In this document: positions 6,311 through 12,536 of the stretch, one piece after another
How positions within the stretch are numbered: position 1 is the stretch's first letter
Layout of the letters: each line of letters starts with the position of its first letter
Origin: Nitrososphaerota archaeon
Lineage (GTDB): Archaea; Thermoproteota; Nitrososphaeria; Nitrososphaerales; UBA183
Length of the DNA stretch: 12,536 nucleotides
Assembly: GCA_027886925.1 (NCBI GenBank)
Contig: JAPCJN010000019.1
Location: 14,958 to 27,493 of the forward strand
Direction: 5' to 3'
The notes under the pieces: generated by a model
Database searches by the model: none
Seen by the model: only the letters and a program-made list of their open reading frames with translations
What the model was told of the DNA's origin: nothing
Made by a program: the position numbers and the translations under genes

Positions 6311-6913
6311 ATGGTTGCAAGTAGGAAGATCGTGGGGCTCGGTGACTCGACCACGGCGGGAACCCCTGGGTTCGCCTCGCCCATCGAGGCCCCGCCGAAG
6401 GGAAGAGGAAACCCGGAGAGCCAATATTGCTACTGGATGATGAGGGCCCACCCGGAGTGGGTGGTCTTGAACCAAGGGATAAACGGGCAGCGGTCTGACG
6501 AGATTCTCTCCAGGTTCCAAAGAGACGTCGTCGCGGAAAAGGCCACGATGGTGATCATCTTGGCAGGTGTGAATGACATATACCAGGGACGAACCATCGA
6601 GTCGATAAAGCGCAACTTGGAGGCGATGTATGAGTCTGCCGGACGCAATGGCATCGTCGCTGTTGCGACCACGGTCCTCCCTTACAACATCGCGAGCAGA
6701 GAAGAGTCACGGTCGATACGGGACCTCAATCAATGGATCAAGACGACATCGAATGCTGCGGGCAGGCTCTTCTGCGACACAAACCTCGCTGTCCGGGACG
6801 ATCTCAATCCAGATCTTCTGGCCTCTAGTCCCGACGGGATTCATCCTGACGTCGAAGGGTATAGGAGGATGGGACAGGCGCTCTCGACGACGCTCGAGGA
6901 CGCCGGGTACTAG
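6311..6913 (+). CDS. SGNH/GDSL-family hydrolase, cytosolic
   Basis: A 200-residue protein with all four blocks of the SGNH hydrolase superfamily in order. Block I is GLGDSTTAG, with nucleophile Ser13. Block II is LNQGINGQ (53-60), supplying the Gly. Block III is LAGVNDIYQG (84-93), with Asn88. Block V is SPDGIHPDVEGY (173-184), with Asp175 and His178. The length matches compact GDSL esterases of about 200 residues. There is no signal peptide or membrane segment, so it should act in the cytoplasm. Family members hydrolyse ester or thioester bonds (lipid, acyl or sugar acetyl groups); the substrate cannot be read from sequence. The gene stands alone, divergent from the exported pair on its left and convergent with the RadB-like gene on its right. 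The ATG at 6311 has no obvious Shine-Dalgarno, consistent with a short or absent leader. Confidence 0.92.
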   Translation: MVASRKIVGLGDSTTAGTPGFASPIEAPPKGRGNPESQYCYWMMRAHPEWVVLNQGINGQRSDEILSRFQRDVVAEKATMVIILAGVNDIYQGRTIESIKRNLEAMYESAGRNGIVAVATTVLPYNIASREESRSIRDLNQWIKTTSNAAGRLFCDTNLAVRDDLNPDLLASSPDGIHPDVEGYRRMGQALSTTLEDAGY

Positions 6914-6992
6914 TGACGCTGGGGGTGGGGTTGCCACATCATCGCGATTTGAGTGCTCGATTATCAGAACCCCTGAGCGTCGTGCCTCGTCG

Positions 6993-7808
6993 TCACCAAC
7001 CGAAACCTCTTTCGCCTATCTGCAGCATGATGGGCTTCCTTTCGTCTCGACCGCTGACCACGTTCGCATAGACGTTTGACCCTCTCCGTTCCAACCTCAC
7101 AGACTTGCCAACAAACCGCTGGAGCGTGAGGCCACCCAGATTGACGTCTCGCGTCTCCCCGCCCCGCGTGACCGACGCGACCCTGTTCGTCAGAATCGCA
7201 ATCCTCCGGTGCAGGAAGGCGTCCCTCGCTACGCCATTGAGATAGACTCCCAGCGCGGACTGCCTTTTTCCGACCCTCTCCGGGAACTCCAGTGAGAAAT
7301 TCTTTGTGACCGTGTCCACTATGACCAGCTTGGCAGAATTGACGCGCGGGTCGCTGCTCATCCTTGCGAGTACCTTGACCTGGTCTTCGACATCGCGGGC
7401 TCTCACCACGAAGACGCTCTCCAACGCCGCTTTCGCGTCCAGCCCCTTGGCCCTTGCGATGTCCTCGATCCTCTCTGGCCTGAAAGTGGATTCTGTATCG
7501 ACGAAGACGGATTTCCATCCTCGTGTTGATGCCATCACCGCCGCTTGAAATGCGAGCTGAGTCTTTCCGCTATTGCTGGCACCGAACACCTCCGTGATCT
7601 TCCCCTCTTCGAAGCCTCCGCCCAGCATGGTGTCAATGGCCGCCGAGCCAGAGTTCAGGAGATTGGCATGACGCGAGATGTCGATGGCCCTCGTCAGATT
7701 GATGGTTATCAGGTCGCCGTTGAGCCCGCTTTGATCGCCGATTCCATCGGGAGTGTCTGGAGCCACGCGCGGCTCGCCGATTGCGGTCGGGCAGATATGA
7801 GTCTTCAA
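6993..7808 (-). CDS. RadA/RadB-family recombinase paralogue (RecA-fold ATPase)
   Basis: A 271-residue RecA/RadA-type ATPase. The core begins LNSGSAAIDTMLGGGFEEGKI (51-71), typical of RadB/RadA. Walker A GASNSGKT follows at 76-83. VDTESTFRPERIEDIA (103-118) parallels the RadA motif that carries the catalytic Glu. Walker B is LVIVD (161-165), and LTNRV (206-210) is at the place of RadA's sensor motif. The N-terminal helix-hairpin-helix domain of RadA is absent, as in RadB and other RadA paralogues, which act as accessory recombination factors. An extra N-terminus of about 50 residues without recognised features is unusual for RadB (normally about 230 residues). The start is uncertain: TTG at 7808 is the first possible one after an in-frame TGA, with GGTGG some 12 nt upstream. 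A GTG at 7766 is the alternative. It is divergent from the LSm gene. Assignment to RadB rather than another paralogue class is not certain. Confidence 0.85.
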   Translation of the reverse strand: MKTHICPTAIGEPRVAPDTPDGIGDQSGLNGDLITINLTRAIDISRHANLLNSGSAAIDTMLGGGFEEGKITEVFGASNSGKTQLAFQAAVMASTRGWKSVFVDTESTFRPERIEDIARAKGLDAKAALESVFVVRARDVEDQVKVLARMSSDPRVNSAKLVIVDTVTKNFSLEFPERVGKRQSALGVYLNGVARDAFLHRRIAILTNRVASVTRGGETRDVNLGGLTLQRFVGKSVRLERRGSNVYANVVSGRDERKPIMLQIGERGFGW

Positions 7809-7881
7809 GGCGTCGAGCTTCCACCGCTCTCACGCGGACCATCGACTCGGTTTTCTCATTTTCGCGATTTCACTGAAAACC

Positions 7882-7891
7882 CTTTTATCTA
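7882..7891 (+). promoter_or_regulatory. TATA box of the LSm-MAT unit
   Basis: CTTTTATCTA on the plus strand predicts transcription near 7912 and a leader of about 27 nt to the ATG at 7939. Read on the other strand (AGATAAAAG) it could also serve the divergent RadB-like gene, with a leader of about 50 nt. A small dyad, CGACG and CGTCG around AAACTCA, follows at 7892-7908. Confidence 0.45.
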
Positions 7892-7938
7892 CGACGAAAC
7901 TCACGTCGAAAAGCTCCAAAGTGAACTCTGCGCCACAA

Positions 7939-8169
7939 ATGCCGAAGAGGCCTCTTGCTGTCCTGCAAAAAGCAATCAACAAGAAAGCGTCGATCCGACT
8001 GAAGAACGACATCGAATACAGGGGCAAGGTTTCAAACGTGGACCCTTACATGAACGTCATCCTGACGGACGCTGAGGAGTTTGAAAACGGTAGGATAACG
8101 GCGAACTATGGCAAAGTCGTCATAAGAGGAGACAACGTCCTCTACGTAAGACTCGAAAGCACCCTGTGA
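7939..8169 (+). CDS. Sm-like archaeal protein (LSm/SmAP)
   Basis: A 76-residue protein starting MPKRPLAVLQKA, the usual start pattern of archaeal SmAPs. The Sm1 motif spans about 16-46, with IRLKNDIEYRGKVSNVDPYMNVIL, shown here as its key Asp35, Met38 and Asn39. The Sm2 motif KVVIRGDNVLYV lies at 59-70. SmAPs form hexa- or heptameric rings that bind U-rich RNA. The open frame extends to a GTG at 7921, adding six residues (MNSAPQ); the ATG is preferred because it aligns with the family's N-terminus. No clear Shine-Dalgarno precedes either. MAT follows after 22 nt, so both are probably on one transcript from the TATA box at 7882-7891. Confidence 0.92.
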   Translation: MPKRPLAVLQKAINKKASIRLKNDIEYRGKVSNVDPYMNVILTDAEEFENGRITANYGKVVIRGDNVLYVRLESTL

Positions 8170-8191
8170 GTTAGATCCGTCACTTGATCAG

Positions 8192-9430
8192 ATGTATTTT
8201 GGTAGCGAGTTGCATATAGAAATGGGAAGATCCATCCATTCGGAACAATTACCTGATTGTGTATCCGACCTGCAGGTAGAAATCGTCGAAAGGAAGGGAA
8301 TAGGTCACCCTGACAGCATCATCGACGGCGCCTGCGAGGCCGTCTCGATAGCCCTGTCAAAATACTACCTCGACAACTTCGGAGTAATCTTCCACCACAA
8401 CGTCGACAAGGGCCTCCTGGTGGGAGGCAAGTCTCACGCGGCGTTCGGCGGAGGCAACGTGATGGACCCGATCTACATCCTCGTGGCAGGCAGGGCGACC
8501 GACGTCGTGCCCTTCAAGGGTAAGAACGAGACAGTCCCTGTTGAGAAGATTGCCAGAGAGGCCATCGAGGATCACATCCGCTCTACGATGCGCTTCCTCG
8601 ATCCGAAGAAACACGTGCGTATCGAGACGATGATCAGGGCGGGGTCGCCAGACCTTGTCGCGGTGTTCCTGAGAAAGAAACTCATGCCCGTCGCAAACGA
8701 CACGTCCGTAGGCGTCGGTTTCGCTCCGCTCTCGCCGACCGAGAGAGTGGTGTTCGACATCGAACAGCTGCTAAACTCCCCGAAGTTCAAGAAAAAGTAC
8801 CCTGCCGTCGGCGAGGACGTCAAGGTCATGGGCATGAGGCTAGGCAACAAGCTGAACGTCACGGTCGCGGCAGCCATGGTCAGCTCTAAAATCAAGGACG
8901 CAAGCGAGTACGCAAGCATAATGGATGACGTTAGGGAGGAGGTAGACCGCCTGGTAGCAAAATCAAGCCTCGACGTGAACGTCAAGGTCAACAGCGGTGA
9001 CGACCCCAAAAGAGGGAGCTACTATCTTACTGTCACGGGGACCTCCGCAGAGCAGGGCGACGACGGAAACACCGGAAGGGGCAACAGGGTGAACGGCCTG
9101 ATCTCGCCGATGCGCCAATACTCGATGGAGGCTACCGCGGGGAAGAACCCGGTCAACCACACGGGCAAGCTCTACAACGCCGTTGCGCTTCACGCTGCGG
9201 AACAAATTGTCGAAGAGGTGAAAGGCGTCAAGGAGGTATACGTCAGGATACTCAGCAGAATAGGAAGCCCGATCGACCAGCCCCAGATAGCAAGTGCGGC
9301 CGTCGTCATGGACGACGGCAAGAAGATGGATGCGGTGAAGCAACAGATCGAACAAGTCCTCGACAGTTCGTTGGCGGACATCCGCGGCATCACTGACCTC
9401 ATCCTAGAAAAGAGGATTATCCTCTTCTAA
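8192..9430 (+). CDS. mat: S-adenosylmethionine synthetase, archaeal type
   Basis: A 412-residue enzyme forming S-adenosylmethionine from methionine and ATP. It belongs to the archaeal MAT family (distinct from bacterial MetK), which is normally about 400 residues. Diagnostic segments are VEIVERKGIGHPDSIIDGAC (29-48), HHNVDKGLLVGGKSHAAFGG (68-87), then a TGRGNRVNGLISPMRQYSME stretch and AGKNPVNHTGKLYN. The ERKGIGHPDS and GRGNRVNGL segments are family signatures. The start is not certain: ATG at 8192 gives 412 residues, while an in-frame ATG at 8222 (MGRSIHSEQ) gives 402, closer to the family length. Neither has a good Shine-Dalgarno. It lies 22 nt after the LSm gene and likely shares its transcript. 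Its 3' end overlaps the convergent RIO2 gene by 14 nt. Confidence 0.97.
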   Translation: MYFGSELHIEMGRSIHSEQLPDCVSDLQVEIVERKGIGHPDSIIDGACEAVSIALSKYYLDNFGVIFHHNVDKGLLVGGKSHAAFGGGNVMDPIYILVAGRATDVVPFKGKNETVPVEKIAREAIEDHIRSTMRFLDPKKHVRIETMIRAGSPDLVAVFLRKKLMPVANDTSVGVGFAPLSPTERVVFDIEQLLNSPKFKKKYPAVGEDVKVMGMRLGNKLNVTVAAAMVSSKIKDASEYASIMDDVREEVDRLVAKSSLDVNVKVNSGDDPKRGSYYLTVTGTSAEQGDDGNTGRGNRVNGLISPMRQYSMEATAGKNPVNHTGKLYNAVALHAAEQIVEEVKGVKEVYVRILSRIGSPIDQPQIASAAVVMDDGKKMDAVKQQIEQVLDSSLADIRGITDLILEKRIILF

Positions 9431-10346
9431 TCGCGGGGAAACGTCTCTCTCCAGTGACGTATCCATAAACGGCCTCGGGATTGACTACACGCCCATAGCT
9501 CCTAGCGAAGAACTTGGTTATCGCGCTGATGTCCCGCTTGAGCAGCTCTTCGGCGTTCGGATGGTCTCGGCTCACCCACTGGGGCCAGTCGATGAGCCAC
9601 ACTCGAGCCCCGTCGGTTAGCACGTTGTACTCTGACAAGTCGCCGTTGATCATCCCCGCACCCTGATAGGCGTCCCTGACCGTCCCGAATATCTCCTTGA
9701 GCACCCCGTTTACGTCCAAGAGCTCCGGCCTGTTAGTGAGCCTCACGCCGGGAAGTTCTCTGAGGAGCACTGTGTGCCTGTCGCACGCCACTGCGACAGG
9801 GACATCCTTCGTGACGGATGCGAGCCTCGAGAGCGCGCGGAACTCCCGGTCCGCGGCCTGGTAGTTGCTGCGCAGCCACGTGTTCGCCTGCCTGCTGTCC
9901 GAACGCCTCTTGCGCGTGACGTCGCGGAAACTTGTCCTCCCGAGACGGAAGAGCTTGAGGGCGAACAGCTCGCTCTTCCCGGAGAGGACCTCGAAGACAT
10001 CAGACTCCTTCCCCTTCGCTATTAGCTTCCCCAGCGCGTGGGCGTAGTCCTTGTCTGCGTAGTACTTCAGTGCCAGCAGGTCGACGGCCGGAGTGTAGAG
10101 CTTATAGTTCCTGCCCGCAGTCCCGATGAGCCGCTTCTTGCCGAGCTCGGTCAGGGCGAAGGCGACCCGCTCCATGGGCTGGCGTGATATCTTCGCTATC
10201 GCCTCCGCCGAGGTCGTCGATTCCCCTAGCTCGCACCTCTCCAACCCTCTTAGGGTCTGCCACTCCTCCGCCGTGAGTTGCTTTATGAAGGCCGCCGCGA
10301 TATCTGCTGTAGACAAGAGTGGTTGCGCTGCTGGGAGCGGACGCAC
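9417..10346 (-). CDS. rio2: RIO2-type serine/threonine protein kinase with winged-helix N-terminus
   Basis: A 309-residue atypical kinase. Residues about 15-90 form the winged-helix domain that distinguishes RIO2 from RIO1, including SAEAIAKISRQPMERVAFAL. The RIO kinase domain follows. Its ATP loop is LGKLIAKGKESDVFEV (105-120) and the catalytic Lys131 lies in FALKLFRLG. The catalytic loop is MINGDLSEYNVL (232-243), with Asp236 and Asn241. The metal-binding IDWPQWV carries Asp253. RIO2 acts in small-subunit maturation, with its ATPase associated with pre-40S/30S release. The start is taken as GTG at 10346; a TTG ten codons later, just before STADIAAAF, would match typical RIO2 N-termini. It is 28 nt downstream of the AIR-synthase-like gene on the same strand and probably co-transcribed. 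Confidence 0.95.
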   Translation of the reverse strand: MRPLPAAQPLLSTADIAAAFIKQLTAEEWQTLRGLERCELGESTTSAEAIAKISRQPMERVAFALTELGKKRLIGTAGRNYKLYTPAVDLLALKYYADKDYAHALGKLIAKGKESDVFEVLSGKSELFALKLFRLGRTSFRDVTRKRRSDSRQANTWLRSNYQAADREFRALSRLASVTKDVPVAVACDRHTVLLRELPGVRLTNRPELLDVNGVLKEIFGTVRDAYQGAGMINGDLSEYNVLTDGARVWLIDWPQWVSRDHPNAEELLKRDISAITKFFARSYGRVVNPEAVYGYVTGERRFPAIRRG

Positions 10347-10357
10347 CCGCAGTCGTT

Positions 10358-10372
10358 CTTGAACCTTTCAAG
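10358..10372. repeat. Short dyad between the AIRS-like and RIO2 genes
   Basis: CTTGAA (10358-10363) and TTCAAG (10367-10372) around CCT fill most of the 28-nt spacer between the two genes. It could be a processing or regulatory hairpin in the polycistronic RNA, or chance. Confidence 0.25.
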
Positions 10373-10374
10373 GC

Positions 10375-11448
10375 TCAACGGAGCCCCTTGGCGGCCGCCT
10401 CCGAATAGGCCTCCCAGTAGGCGTCCGAGCTTGGCGGCTGGAAGCTTTGCGGCTTCGAACCGCCAGAAGAGACCCACAAGCGAGGCCTCCCGCTCCTCGC
10501 GCGGACCTCTCCGACCGCGAAGCTAGGGATTGACTTTTTGGCGAGGGCCGACCGGACCTCTTCGACGGCTCTAGGGTCGCACGTTATGATGAGGGTGCCC
10601 TCGCTCAATGAGGTGAGAGGGTCGAGCCCGAACACGCCGCAAACGGAGGCCACTTCTTTTGACACGTGGACTTTCTCGCGGTCGACCTGGATAGAGCACC
10701 CACAGGCGGATGATAGCTCGTAGAGGCCTCCCAGGACTCCCCCCTCAGTCGCGTCATGCATGGAGGTCACCTTCTCGCGAAGGCCCAGTGACGCCGCGAC
10801 GAGCGCATCTTCTACCGTGGAGCAGTCGCGCAGTAGAGACTTTGCTTTGTTGAGGAGGGCCTTGCCGACGATTTCACCTACGGTGCGAGGGAACGCGTTC
10901 GAGAGAACCGCAGTGGCGCCTGTCGCGGCCCCATTTGTTATGAGCACCGCATCGCCCCGTCTCGCCATCGCGGGTGTCACGTAGGAATCCCTCGCTGCCA
11001 CGCTGAACATCGTCCCTCCTCCCACCACCGTGTAACCGGAACCGGGATACCGGCCTGTGTGTCCGCCCACTATGGCTATGCCCAGCCTCTTGCACTCGTC
11101 GCCTATCGCGCTGACATAGGATTCGAGCTCGTCCGGGCCGAGCTCAGGGGGGAGGTTGAGGTCCAGAGCGGCGAATTGTGGCATGACCCCGCTGGTCGCG
11201 AGGTCGGAAGCGAGCAGGTTGACGCTCAGCCAGGCGGACTCCCTGATGCCGATGGATGGGATTATCGAAAGCGGGTCGGTCGTGACTATCAGCACCCGGC
11301 TCTCGCCCAACGAAATCACCGCGTTGTCGAGCCCGTGGCCGGGACTGGTCAGCACCGAGTCTCGGTCGGCCCCCAGGTTCTTGAAGACGACGTCCTCGAG
11401 AAATTCGCGTGGGACTTTCCCGAGCTGTCCCGACATCCCCACTGTCAT
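10375..11448 (-). CDS. AIR-synthase-superfamily protein (PurM/HypE/ThiL/SelD fold), HypE-like but lacking the HypE C-terminal cysteine
   Basis: A 357-residue ATP-binding protein of the PurM/AIRS superfamily. N-terminal AIRS domain segments are GHGLDNAVISLG (37-48), TTDP (56-59), SVNLLASDLATSGVMPQ (75-91) and IVGGHTGRYPG (126-136). C-terminal AIRS domain segments are MHDATEGGVLGGLYELS (230-246) and LSEGTLIIT (281-289). The arrangement is closest to the archaeal HypE-like/AIR synthase-related group. True HypE ends in a Pro-Arg-Ile-Cys tail used to carry the carbamoyl/cyano group. This protein ends AAAKGLR, so a hydrogenase-maturation role is unlikely. ATP-dependent phosphorylation of a small substrate, as in ThiL or PurM relatives, is more likely; the substrate is unknown. 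The start ATG at 11448 overlaps the stop of the ECF S-component gene as ATGA, indicating translational coupling. The RIO2 gene follows 28 nt later. Confidence 0.87.
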   Translation of the reverse strand: MTVGMSGQLGKVPREFLEDVVFKNLGADRDSVLTSPGHGLDNAVISLGESRVLIVTTDPLSIIPSIGIRESAWLSVNLLASDLATSGVMPQFAALDLNLPPELGPDELESYVSAIGDECKRLGIAIVGGHTGRYPGSGYTVVGGGTMFSVAARDSYVTPAMARRGDAVLITNGAATGATAVLSNAFPRTVGEIVGKALLNKAKSLLRDCSTVEDALVAASLGLREKVTSMHDATEGGVLGGLYELSSACGCSIQVDREKVHVSKEVASVCGVFGLDPLTSLSEGTLIITCDPRAVEEVRSALAKKSIPSFAVGEVRARSGRPRLWVSSGGSKPQSFQPPSSDAYWEAYSEAAAKGLR

Positions 11449-12161
11449 GCGCCCGGCTTGCTCAATGCCTGCCTCGAGGAGGGGAGGGGTGCGAACCCAA
11501 GCCGTCTGAACGTGGGCCTCGCGCCGGCGATAATAGCGAACGCGATTGGGATGAACGCGAGGTCAACGAGGGTGGCCAGGTCGGAGAGGGCCAGGCTTAG
11601 GCCCGAGTACAAGTCCGTGGGACTGCCATAGCCGAAAAGGCCATAGGTGTAGAAGAGCCAGTCGGGCACAAGGAATGCAAACGTCTCATAGACCGTGGCT
11701 GCGACCATCGCGAGCGCGAGCGTCTTTCTTCCCTTGTTCGCCGCCCACGCCACGATCAGGATTTCGGGAGCCCTGGCCCAAACCATCCCGAACGGATAGA
11801 TCGGGGATCCTCCGGGCTTCGTCGTTATGTTGTAGAGCTCGCCGACGAACCCTCCCACGGCTGTCGCCGTGAAACCGTCCCACTTGTCTGCCAACGCCGC
11901 GAGCGCGAGGTATATCGCGGGTGCCAACGTTATCTCAAAAACTGGCGGAGGCAAAGGGACCGAGATTATCGTGCCGACCGCTATCAGGGCCGAGAACACC
12001 CCCACCAGGGCCAGCCTGCGGCTGGCTGGAGTCTTCGCCACCACGATGGTCGCCCCTTCCTCCGACGCACCTGGAGGGCCCGTGGCGGAGGCTTCGCCCG
12101 CACCGTCCGCCTCCGCGGATGCTTTGCCTTGAAGAGCGTCGCTGGCTCCAGTCCTGGCCAC
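11445..12161 (-). CDS. ECF transporter S component (vitamin or cofactor uptake), substrate unassigned
   Basis: A 238-residue membrane protein. Residues 1-47 are a low-complexity Ala/Gly/Glu/Ser tail. Hydrophobic segments follow at about 49-70, 78-93, 98-113, 125-141, 147-166 and 187-212, six in all, as in substrate-binding S components of energy-coupling-factor transporters. Typical features are the ALVGVFSALIAVGTIISVPL first helix, then LAPAIYLALAAL, then GGFVGELYNI. S components bind one vitamin or metal-related ligand and pair with the shared EcfA/EcfT module, which is not in this window. The start is GTG at 12161: a strong TATA box is centred 28 nt upstream, so translation probably begins at or near the first base of the mRNA. 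Its TGA overlaps the next gene's ATG. A divergent HTH regulator shares the promoter. The substrate is unknown; thiamine or a precursor is a guess from context. Confidence 0.82.
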   Translation of the reverse strand: MARTGASDALQGKASAEADGAGEASATGPPGASEEGATIVVAKTPASRRLALVGVFSALIAVGTIISVPLPPPVFEITLAPAIYLALAALADKWDGFTATAVGGFVGELYNITTKPGGSPIYPFGMVWARAPEILIVAWAANKGRKTLALAMVAATVYETFAFLVPDWLFYTYGLFGYGSPTDLYSGLSLALSDLATLVDLAFIPIAFAIIAGARPTFRRLGFAPLPSSRQALSKPGA

Positions 12162-12184
12162 GGCCGTCCAGGTTTCCGAAGGTT

Positions 12185-12193
12185 CTTATAAAT
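12185..12193. promoter_or_regulatory. Shared bidirectional TATA element for two leaderless divergent genes
   Basis: CTTATAAAT on the plus strand reads ATTTATAAG on the minus strand, a strong TATA match either way. Its centre (12189) is 26 nt from the ATG at 12215 and 28 nt from the GTG at 12161, the spacing of archaeal transcription start sites. One box could therefore serve either direction. A second, weaker TATA-like CATAAAT lies about 10 nt further right. Confidence 0.6.
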
Positions 12194-12214
12194 GACCTCA
12201 TAAATGGCTTATTG

Positions 12215-12536
12215 ATGCATCCTCCTTGCGAGGTGATGGTGGACTCATTCTTGCCTGCGATGCGCGCGCTCGTGGCCAGGAAGCTGAAGGAGGACGGCCT
12301 TTCGCAGGGAAGAATCGCTAGCCTGCTCGGGCTGACGCAGGCGTCGGTCAGTTTCTATCTGTCCAGTCCCATCGACAAACGAACTGCTACCCTTTCTGGA
12401 TTAGGCGTCACGCCAGACGAGGCTGACACCTATGCCGCGCTGCTCGCGGAGGACCTAAAGAACAACCCCGTCTACGCGGTCGCAACCCTGTATTCGATTT
12501 GGAACAAGCTCATCGGAGGAGGAAGCGCATGCTCCC
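12215..12536 (+). CDS. Archaeal HTH transcriptional regulator, ThiR/COG2522-like N-terminal part (truncated by window edge)
   Basis: The ATG at 12215 opens a frame of 107 codons that is still open at the right edge. The start MHPPCEVMVDSFLPAMRALVA resembles the N-termini of archaeal XRE-like regulators, including ThiR, in which the HTH domain is fused to a ThiN domain. Residues about 17-52 form a helix-turn-helix: ARKLKEDGLSQGRIASLLGLTQASVSFYLS, with recognition helix about 41-49. Residues 53-107 continue with a helical region (DEADTYAALLAEDL). Whether a ThiN domain follows is not visible. The predicted transcription start from the shared TATA box coincides with the A of the ATG, so the mRNA is probably leaderless. 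It is divergent from the ECF S-component gene, which it may regulate along with itself. Confidence 0.8.
   Translation, partial: MHPPCEVMVDSFLPAMRALVARKLKEDGLSQGRIASLLGLTQASVSFYLSSPIDKRTATLSGLGVTPDEADTYAALLAEDLKNNPVYAVATLYSIWNKLIGGGSACS

Noticed and set aside
6964..7518. Minus-strand ORF of 184 residues overlapping the RadB-like gene
   Set aside because: Same strand, different frame. The RadB frame has Walker A, Walker B and RadA motifs; this one is Arg/Gly/Glu-rich with none.
7921..7938. GTG start adding six residues to the LSm protein
   Set aside because: The family usually begins just before KRPL, which the ATG at 7939 gives. The longer form remains possible but is less likely.
11059..11631. 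Plus-strand ORF of 190 residues
   Set aside because: Lies antisense across two well-supported genes (AIRS-like and ECF) without motifs.

Overview
The window is archaeal chromosome with moderately high GC. It encodes an archaeal-type S-adenosylmethionine synthetase, an Sm-like archaeal protein, a RIO2-type kinase, a RadA/RadB-family recombinase paralogue, an RqcH/NEMF-type ribosome quality-control factor and an EMC6-like membrane protein. Several genes have TATA-like boxes about 26 nt upstream of the first base of the start codon, which is the archaeal leaderless pattern, and GTG or TTG starts are common. I cannot fix the lineage. A mesophilic or moderate Thermoproteota/Nitrososphaeria-like or Thermoplasmatota-like genome would fit. 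No insertion sequence, CRISPR array, tRNA or rRNA was recognised.

Layout. (1) 1-898, minus: the N-terminal 299 residues of RqcH, running off the left edge with no stop. It is missed if only complete ORFs are considered. (2) 899-1306: non-coding, with promoters facing both ways. (3) 1307-1648, plus, and 1629-1949, minus: a small three-helix membrane protein and a helical hypothetical protein whose 3' ends overlap convergently by 20 nt. (4) 2239-2526, minus: a two-helix membrane protein. (5) 2527-3078: no intact gene; traces of a decayed exported protein are possible. (6) 3079-4263 and 4466-about 5986, minus: two exported proteins, a CAP/SCP-domain protein and a parallel beta-helix (NosD-like) protein, both with an N-terminal membrane segment and a Ser/Thr/Pro/Ala-rich linker. 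(7) 6311-6913, plus: a cytosolic SGNH hydrolase. (8) 6993-7808, minus: RadB-like ATPase, divergent from 7939-8169 (LSm) and 8192-9430 (archaeal MAT), both plus. (9) 9417-10346, 10375-11448 and 11445-12161, all minus and probably co-transcribed in the order ECF-type S component, AIR-synthase/HypE-like protein, RIO2 kinase. The first two overlap by ATGA. (10) 12215 to the right edge, plus: the start of an archaeal HTH regulator (ThiR/COG2522-like N-terminus), sharing one near-symmetric TATA element with the ECF gene.

How they work together. Most genes are conserved housekeeping functions: stalled-ribosome rescue, ribosome maturation, RNA binding, SAM synthesis and recombination. The two most distinctive parts are the exported CAP plus beta-helix pair and the right-hand regulator/ECF/AIRS-like locus. 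The latter looks like a small vitamin- or cofactor-related uptake and kinase module under a divergent regulator. That functional link is inference.
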